A stretch of 64,000 nt of DNA from Spongilla lacustris (taxonomy: Eukaryota; Porifera; Demospongiae; Spongillida; Spongillidae), in assembly GCA_949361645.1 (NCBI GenBank), contig OX442420.1, forward strand, positions 5,914,782 through 5,978,781, in the 5' to 3' direction. Position numbers and translations under genes: made by a program. Positions 57,058 to 64,000 of this stretch are shown piece by piece; the first letter of the stretch is position 1, and every line of letters starts with the position of its first letter. Below the pieces are notes generated by a model. It searched no databases, was not told the DNA's origin, and saw only the letters and a list, made by a program, of their open reading frames with translations.

Positions 57058-60000
57058 CACACACATGTACACCAGTGTACCAGTGTCACTATTTACACCG
57101 TGCACAGAGTCCCAGTGTACCAGTGTCACTATTTACACTGTGCACAGAGTCTGTTGTGGTGACATGTACCCAGTGTACCAGTGTCACTATTTACACCGTG
57201 CATAGAGTCTGTTGTGGTGACATGTACGCTGCAGTGTACCAGTGTCACTATTTACACCGTGCACAGAGTCTGTTGTGGTGACATGTACCCAGTGTACCAG
57301 TGTCACTATTTACACTGTGCACAGAGTCTGTTGTGGTGACATGTACGCTGCAGTGTACCAGTGTCACTATTTACACCGTGCACAGAGTCTGTTGTGGTGA
57401 CATGTACCCAGTGTACCAGTGTCACTATTTACACCGTGCACAGAGTCTGTTGTGGTGACATGTACCCAGTGTAAAAGTGTACCAGTGTCACTATTTACAT
57501 CCTGCACACAGTCTGTTGTGGTGACATGTACCCAGTGTACCAGTGTCACTATTTACACCGTGCACAGAATCTGTTGTGGTGACATGTACCCAGTGTACCA
57601 GTGTCACTATTTACACCGTGCATAGAGTCTGTTGTGGTGACATGTACCCAGTGTACCAGTGTCACTATTTACACCGTGCACAGAGTCTGTTGTGGTGACA
57701 TGTACCCAGTGTAAAAGTGTACCAGTGTCACTATTTACACCCTGCACACAGTCTGTTGTGGTGACATGTACCCAGTGTACCAGTGTCACTATTTACACCG
57801 TGCACAGAGTCTGTTGTGGTGACATGTACCCAGTGTACCAGTGTCACTATTTACACCATGCACAGAGTCTGTTGTGGTGACATGTACATGTACATGTACC
57901 CAGTGTACCAGTGTCACTATTTACACCGTGCACAGAGTCTGTTGTGGTGACATGTACCTAGTGTACCAGTGTACCAGTGTCACTATTTACACTGTGCACA
58001 GAGTCTGTTGTGGTGACATGTACCGAGTGTACCAGTGTACCAGTGTCACTATTTACATCGTGCACAGAGTCTGTTGTGGTGACATGTACCCAGTGTACCA
58101 GTGTCACTATTTACACCGTGCACAGAGTCTGTTGTGGTGACATGTACCTAGTGTACCAGTGTACCAGTGTCACTATTTACACCGTGCATAGAGTCTGTTG
58201 TGGTGACATGTACCCAGTGTACCAGTGTACCAGTGTCACTATTTACACTGTGCACAGAGTCTGTTATGGTGACATGTACCCAGTGTACCAGTGTACCAGT
58301 GTCACTATTTACACCGTGCACAGAGTCTGTTGTGGTGACATGTACCCAGTGTACCAGTGTCACTATTTACACCATGCACAGAGTCTGTTGTGGTGACATG
58401 TACCCAGTGTACCAGTGTCACTATTTACACCGTGCACAGTCTGTTGTGGTGACATGTACCCAGTGTACCAGTGTCACTATTTACACTGGTCACAGAGTCT
58501 GTTGTGGTGACATGTACCCAGTGTACCAGTGTCACTATTTACACCGTGCATAGAGTCTGTTGTGGTGACATGTACCCAGTGTACCAGTGTCACTATTTAC
58601 ACCGTGCACAGAGTCTGTTGTGGTGACATGTACCCAGTGTACCAGTGTCACTATTTACACCGTGCACAGTCTGTTGTGGTGACATGTACCCAGTGTACCA
58701 GTGTCACTATTTACACTGGTCACAGATTCTGTTGTGGTGACATGTACCCAGTGTACCAGTGTCACTATTTACACCGTGCATAGAGTCTGTTGTGGTGACA
58801 TGTACCCAGTGTACCAGTGTCACTATTTACACCGTGCACAGAGTCTGTTGTGGTGACATGTACCCAGTGTACCAGTGTCACTATTTACATCGTGCACAGA
58901 GTCTGTTGTGGTGACATGTACCCAGTGTACCAGTGTCACTATTTACACCGTGCACAGAGTCTGTTGTGGTGACATGTACATGTACATGTACCCAGTGTAC
59001 CAGTGTCACTATTTACACCGTGCACAGAGTCTGTTGTGGTGACATGTACCCAGTGTACCAGTGTCACTATTTACACTGTGCACAGAGTCTGTTGTGGTGA
59101 CATGTTCATGTACCCAGTGTACTAGTGTCACTATTTACACCGTGCACAGAGTCTGTTGTGGTGATATATACCCAGTGTACAAGTGTCACTATTTACACCG
59201 TGCACAGAGTCTGTTGTGCTGACATGTACCCAGTGTACCAGTGTCACTATTTACACCGTGCACAGAGTCTGTTGTGGTGACATGTACCCAGTGTACCTGT
59301 GTCACTATTTACACCGTGCACAGAGTCTGTTGTGGTGACATGTACCCAGTGCACCTGTGTCACTATTTACACTGTGCACAGAGTCTGTTGTGGTGACATG
59401 TACCCAGTGTACCAGTGTCACTATTTACACCGTGCACACAGTCTGTTGTGGTGACATGTACCCAGTGTACCAGTGTACCAGTTTCACTATTTACACCGTG
59501 CACAGAGTCTGTTGTGGTGACATATACCCAGTGTACCAGTGTCACTATTTACACCGTGCACAGAGTCTGTTGTGGTGACATGTACCCAGTGTACCAGTGT
59601 CACTATTTACACTGTGCACAGGGTCTGTTGTGGTGACATGTACATGTACATGTACCCAGTGTACCAGTGTCACTATTTACACCGTGCACAGAGTCTGTTG
59701 TGGTGACATGTACCCAGTGTACCAGTGTCACTATTTACACTGTGCACAGAGTCTGTTGTGGTGACATGTTCATGTACCCAGTGTACTAGTGTCACTATTT
59801 ACACCGTGCACAGAGTCTGTTGTGGTGATATATACCCAGTGTACAAGTGTCACTATTTACACCGTGCACAGAGTCTGTTGTGGTGACATGTACCCAGTGT
59901 ACCAGTGTCACTATTTACACCGTGCACAGAGTCTGTTGTGGTGACATGTACCCAGTGTACCAGTGTCACTGTTTACACCGTGCACACAGTCTGTTGTGGT

Positions 60001-61336
60001 GACATGTACTCAGTGTACCAGTGTACCAGTGTCACTATTTACACCGTGCACAGAGTCTGTTGTGGTGACATATACCCAGTGTACCAGTGTCACTATTTAC
60101 ACCGTGCACAGAGTCTGTTGTGGTGACATGTACCCAGTGTACCAGTGTCACTATTTACACCATGCACAGAGTCTGTTGTGGTGACATGTACCCAGTGTAC
60201 CAGTGTCACTATTTACACCGTGCACAGAGTCTGTTGTGGTGACATGTACCCAGTGTACCAGTGTCACTATTTACACCATGCACAGAGTCTGTTGTGGTGA
60301 CATGTACCCAGTGTACCAGTGTCACTATTTACACCGTGCACAGAGTCTGTTGTGGTGACATGTACCCAGTGTACCAGTGTCACTATTTACACCGTGCACA
60401 GTCTGTTGTGGTGACATGTACCCAGTGTACCAGTTTCACTATTTACACCGTGCACAGAGTCTGTTGTGGTGACATGTACCCATGTAGTGTACCAGTGTCA
60501 CTATTTACACCGTGCACAGAGTCTGTTGTGGTGACATGTACCCAGTGTACCAGTGTCACTATTTACACCGTGCACAGAGTCTGTTGTGGTGACATGTACC
60601 CAGCGTACCAGTGTCACTATTTACACCGTGCACAGAGTCTGTTGTGGTGACATGTACCCAGTGTACCAGTGTCACTATTTACACCGTGCACAGAGTCTGT
60701 TGTGGTGACATGTACCCAGCGTACCAGTGTCACTATTTACACCGTGCACAGAGTCTGTTGTGGTGACATGTACCCAGTGTACCAGTGTCACTATTTACAC
60801 CGTGCACAGAGTCTGTTGTGGTGACATGTACCCAGTGTACCAGTGTCACTATTTACACCGTGCACAGAGTCTGTTGTGGTGACATGTACCCAGTGTACCA
60901 GTGTCACTATTTACACCGTGCACAGAGTCTGTTGTGGTGACATGTACCCAGTGTACCAGTGTCACTATTTACACCGTGCACAGAGTCTGTTGTGGTGACA
61001 TGTACCCAGTGTACCAGTGTCACTATTTACACCGTGCACAGAGTCTGTTGTGGTGACATGTACCCAGTGTACCAGTGTCACTATTTACACCGTGCACAGA
61101 GTCTGTTGTGGTGACATGTACCCAGTGTACCAGTGTCACTATTTACACCGTGCATAGAGTCTGTTGTGGTGACATGTACCCAGTGTACCAGTGTCACTAT
61201 TTACACCGTGCACAGAGTCTGTTGTGGTGACATGTACCCAGTGTACCAGTGTCACTATTTACACCGTGCATAGAGTCTGTTGTGGTGACATGTACCCAGT
61301 GTACCAGTGTCACTATTTACACCGTGCACAGAGTCT
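57058..61336 (+). repeat. 58-bp minisatellite, ~4.3 kb
   Basis: The unit is GTGTACCAGTGTCACTATTT then ACACCGTGCACAGAGTCTGT then TGTGGTGACATGTACCCA (58 bp), about 70 copies. Variants with an extra GTACCAGT or ATGTACATGT block form higher-order groups; 58980-59250 and 59645-59900, for example, share the same rare variants. Since 58 is not a multiple of three, frames here are short and are products of the repeat. Confidence 0.97.
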
Positions 61337-61868
61337 GGTGTTTTTGTTTTATGGTATACATGTACATGTTGATTCTGTAAAAAAGGTTCTTCTAAGAACT
61401 CGCCACATAGTTGTGTGGCATTTTACAATTACAAATGATGTCACCTTTATTCTGCACTACAAATGAACAGAATGTATACATGTAAATGGATTTGGGTAAT
61501 GTGTTTGTAGACCACTGTATAAAAGTGTATAGGATGCTTAGGATTACCTACATGTAGGACATGCATTGTTGTTTTTTTTAAATGCATGAGATGGTATGAA
61601 TTTTGGATGATAACAATAGGGGGAGGTTGTTGTGGATAGATGTAGAGAAACCTAAGTTCTATGAATACTATAATATTGGACCATGTACATACATTGTTGG
61701 ATGTTTAAAAGTGACTCTGATGAATTTTCCCAGCTTATGTGTACATGTACTTATCCTCCATGGAAAAGAATTGTCAAAATTGCTATTGCTGGGTGATATT
61801 ATAGCAATAAGATATGAAATGGCTGGATCAATAGTACATGTAGATGTGCAGATGTTTTTGTCACTGCT
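61337..61868. other. unique spacer after the 58-bp satellite
   Basis: No supported gene. GTTCTTCTAAGAACTCG at about 61385 resembles GTTCTTTTAAGAACTCG near 41199 in element 1, a weak hint that both elements share this flank. Confidence 0.4.
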
Positions 61869-62114
61869 ATGTATTTAAGGGTGTGTCTTCAATGTTCTGG
61901 AGCTGATCCAACCTTCTGGGTCCCCTCCTCCTTCGCCAACCTCTCCTTGGCTGCTCACCCCTTTGTGGCTGAGTCAAAGGCTCACTCCATGGTTGTTCCC
62001 ATTCAGTCTGGCATCTCCATGACTGAGCACTCTGGGGCTGACAGAGCCACCATGGTGGATATGTCCACCATGGTGGTGGCTGATAGTTACCTGCTGGCAA
62101 CAAATTCACGTTAG
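61869..62114 (+). pseudogene. unrecognised short coding-like fragment
   Basis: An 81-codon frame reads CSGADPTFWVPSSFANLSLA, then HSMVVPIQSGISMTEHSGAD and DMSTMVVADSYLLATNSR. It has an ordinary amino acid mix, unlike the repeats on both sides. I do not recognise it. It could be a cargo-gene fragment of element 2 or an exon. Confidence 0.3.
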
Positions 62115-62174
62115 AAACATAAATTGAGGATGTTGTGTACATGTATTACTTTGTGGTAGGAAAGAAGGTACATG

Positions 62175-62430
62175 TAGGCCTGACGGCAGGGGAGGAGGTA
62201 GGCCTGACGGCAGGGGAAGAGGTAGGCCTGCAAGCAGGGGAGGAGGTAGGCTTGACGGCAGGGGAGGAGGTAGGCTTGACGGCAGGGGAGGAGGTAGGCT
62301 TGACGGCAGGGGAGGAGGTAGGCCTGACGGCAGGGGAGGAGGTAGGCCTGACGGCAGGGGAGGAGGTAGGCTTGACGGCAGGGGAGGAGGTAGGCTTGAC
62401 GGCAGGGGAGGAGCCTGGACCAGTGGCAAG
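62175..62430 (+). repeat. 24-bp GC-rich minisatellite
   Basis: About ten copies of a unit starting ACGGCAGGGGAGGAGGTAGG and ending CTTG or CCTG. The plus strand reads LTAGEEVG repeatedly; the minus strand reads SSPAVKPT. No protein is implied. Confidence 0.93.
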
Positions 62431-62720
62431 GGAGTAGCTTGGACCACAGGCTGGGTAGTACATGTACATGTAGCTTGGACTGCAGGCTGGGTAGTACATG
62501 TACATGTAGCTTGGACTGCAGGCTGGGTAGTACATGTACATGTAGCTTGGACTGCAGGCTGGGTAGTACATGTACATGTAGCTTGGACTGCAGGCTGGGT
62601 AGTAGCTTGGACTACAGGCTGGGTAGTACATGTACATGTAGCTTGGACTGCAGGCTGGGTAGTACATGTACATATAGCTTGGACCACAGGCTGGGGAGTA
62701 GCTTGGACCGCTGGTAGAGA
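62431..62720 (+). repeat. 36-bp minisatellite with TACATGTACATGTA
   Basis: The unit is GCTTGGACTGCAGGCTGGGT followed by AGTACATGTACATGTA. Some copies lack the palindromic part. About seven copies. Confidence 0.93.
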
Positions 62721-63530
62721 GGAGCTTGGACCGCTGGCTGGGCCATGGGAGGAAGTACATGTACATTGTACATGCTGTTATCATAGTAGGAAAAGAGCCT
62801 ATATTATAATGAAGCTATTGGTTTGCATGCTCAACTTGGGAGGGGTGCTCGGTTCGCCGATTTCGCCTAAATCTCTGTCGATAATAACACGAAATTAACA
62901 ATGCATTCTATATTGCGTACGTGGTATTGAAAGTGCGCTTACTCTTTGACGTCGGCGGCTTCCCCATCCACGCCGTTGTCGCGCTCGAGACCGACTAGTA
63001 GTAAAAGATGCACATATACTCTTTGCAGCATCGCAACTGAATACCGGCATTATTGTAACTGCATGACAGCGCAACGCCTGGGCAAAACTATGCCTGGCTC
63101 TACTATCGCAATAGCGTACGCGTGTGGAAATCAAACACTTTTCAAAATTACCTTTGATCGGTCGCATCGCTCTGATTCGATCGTTCCATTGCATTTGAAG
63201 AGGGGGTAGGAGTTTGACTCCTAAATGTACATGTACATAAAAGGTACATGTTTAATACGAATTGAATTTAGACAAACTGCATGCACGTCTTACGATGAAT
63301 TCGAAGCTCCCATTTGAAGTATTACCGGCTGGCAATTACATGTACGGTAGTTACATGCAGAGAGTGACAGCAATCTGAATTTATATAGGCCTATGAGCAT
63401 CCGGAAATTATCGCCGACGTAAGAACTAATTTCTAAAGCGCGCTAGCTAGCTGTGTCCGTTATGTGTGTGTTCGCTACACTAAATGAAGTTAAACTGCAC
63501 CTTTGATAGCAATTGAGCAGGCAGAACATG
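62721..63530. other. mostly non-coding flank, possible small minus-strand exon
   Basis: On the minus strand an acceptor-like CTACTAG is followed by a frame GLERDNGVDGEAADVKE and a stop (about 62993-62939). A possible upstream exon ends at a GTAATT donor near 63152. This is weak; nothing else is seen. Confidence 0.2.
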
Positions 63531-63725
63531 AAAACGAGAGTAAGTTGATTTACATTGTGTATGCCCATGTATTCTTGGATCATCAATCGGAACGTTAGCC
63601 CTCAAGAAAGATCTACTCAAAGAGAAGAGCAGAAACGGAGAGCTGGAGGATAAAATAGCCCAATTATTGCTCAGTTTAGTTTACTAATATTTAATAAATG
63701 TATAGGATTTTGTTTCTTGCATAGG

Positions 63726-64000
63726 CAAAACATGGAAACAATACACGGTGCAAAGCCTAAGGAAGCAACAGCTGTTTTGTCGGTAAGTAACAAAAACAGC
63801 ATTTAATTGGCATACACATGATATCCTGCATGTTGGTCACTAAGACAACTGTACTGGAATCAACACCTTTACATGTACATGTACATCCAAAGGTCACTGA
63901 TATAGTTTTGTACCATTATGTACAGTATTCCTATAGTGAGTGTCCCACGCAGGCCAGATCGCCAGAAGAGCTCGTCACAGACAGTGATGACGAATGTGAC
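63726..64000 (+). CDS. possible partial gene at the right edge, two exons
   Basis: The exon before a GTAAGT donor at about 63782 reads KTWKQYTVQSLRKQQLFC. Joined to an exon starting after the AG at 63935, the frame continues RECPTQARSPEELVTDSDDE to the window end. The phases agree and the second piece is acidic, as in many nuclear or signalling proteins. An upstream segment near 63590-63675 encodes LKKDLLKEKSRNGELEDKIA, coiled-coil-like, but it does not splice cleanly to the others. Identity unknown. Confidence 0.3.

Larger units (their letters stand above)
53673..61336 (+). mobile_element. element 2: second copy of the transposon family, right end not found
   Basis: The element begins ATGGGACAGTTTCCGACAAA and contains a terminal repeat (to about 54165), a 5'-UTR intron, an intact transposase and a 4.3-kb satellite. 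No inverted CTGTCCCAT tip appears before the window ends, so the element either continues past the window or has lost its right end. The end given here is the end of the satellite. Confidence 0.7.

Noticed and set aside
57058..61336. Many 60-140-codon frames with SLFTPCTESVVVTCTQC-like text
   Set aside because: They are frame-shifting readings of the 58-bp satellite, without domain or start context.
62106..62784. Minus-strand Pro/Ser and Tyr/Cys-rich frames of about 200 codons
   Set aside because: They coincide with the 24-bp and 36-bp minisatellites.

Overview
The window is eukaryotic and almost certainly animal. It holds two tandem, intron-rich adhesion G-protein-coupled receptor (aGPCR) genes with immunoglobulin-like, hormone-receptor-like, GAIN/GPS and seven-helix parts. 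The introns are mostly 50-150 bp and the intergenic DNA is AT-rich. Around the receptors lie non-LTR retrotransposon relics, MITE-like hairpins and a large DNA transposon family. This style fits a demosponge (Amphimedon-like) genome, but that assignment is an inference from gene style, not a database match.

Layout. 0-4 kb: nested, broken non-LTR reverse transcriptase relics with (TAA)n tails. 4.0-7.1 kb: a solitary end of the large transposon family, a 278-bp hairpin MITE, a basic-repeat pseudogene and minus-strand retroelement relics. 7.67-18.2 kb: receptor A, 36 exons whose phases all agree, running from the middle of the ectodomain to the stop codon; no signal-peptide exon is visible. 18.2-25.8 kb: non-coding DNA with a GC-rich TIR element and simple repeats. 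25.83-37.0 kb: receptor B, a paralogue with its signal-peptide exon. It is open through TM4 and then meets transposon DNA. It also has a 200-N assembly gap where one exon of A has no visible counterpart.

37.28-53.65 kb: a 16.4-kb element (element 1) bounded by ~0.48-kb terminal inverted repeats. It is a giant imperfect palindrome. The left arm has an intact 875-aa DDE-like transposase with an acidic N-terminus and two C2H2 fingers, followed by 24-, 35- and 48-bp satellites. The right arm carries the same modules inverted but without the 24-bp satellite, and its transposase is decayed. The centre is a ~160-bp unpaired loop.

53.67 kb onward: a second element (element 2) starts only 18 bp away, head to head. 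It has an intact 891-aa transposase, a 4.3-kb 58-bp satellite related to the 48-bp satellite of element 1, and further minisatellites. Its far end is not identified. The last ~0.3 kb may hold exons of another gene.

How the parts relate: the receptors are probable cell-surface sensors that arose by tandem duplication and have diverged unevenly exon by exon. Transposons border the 5' side of A and interrupt B after TM4. The strongest candidate for something new is the palindromic, satellite-loaded transposon with its zinc-finger DDE-like protein. The second is the receptor pair, in which the GPS motif has lost one of its two disulfides as a pair.
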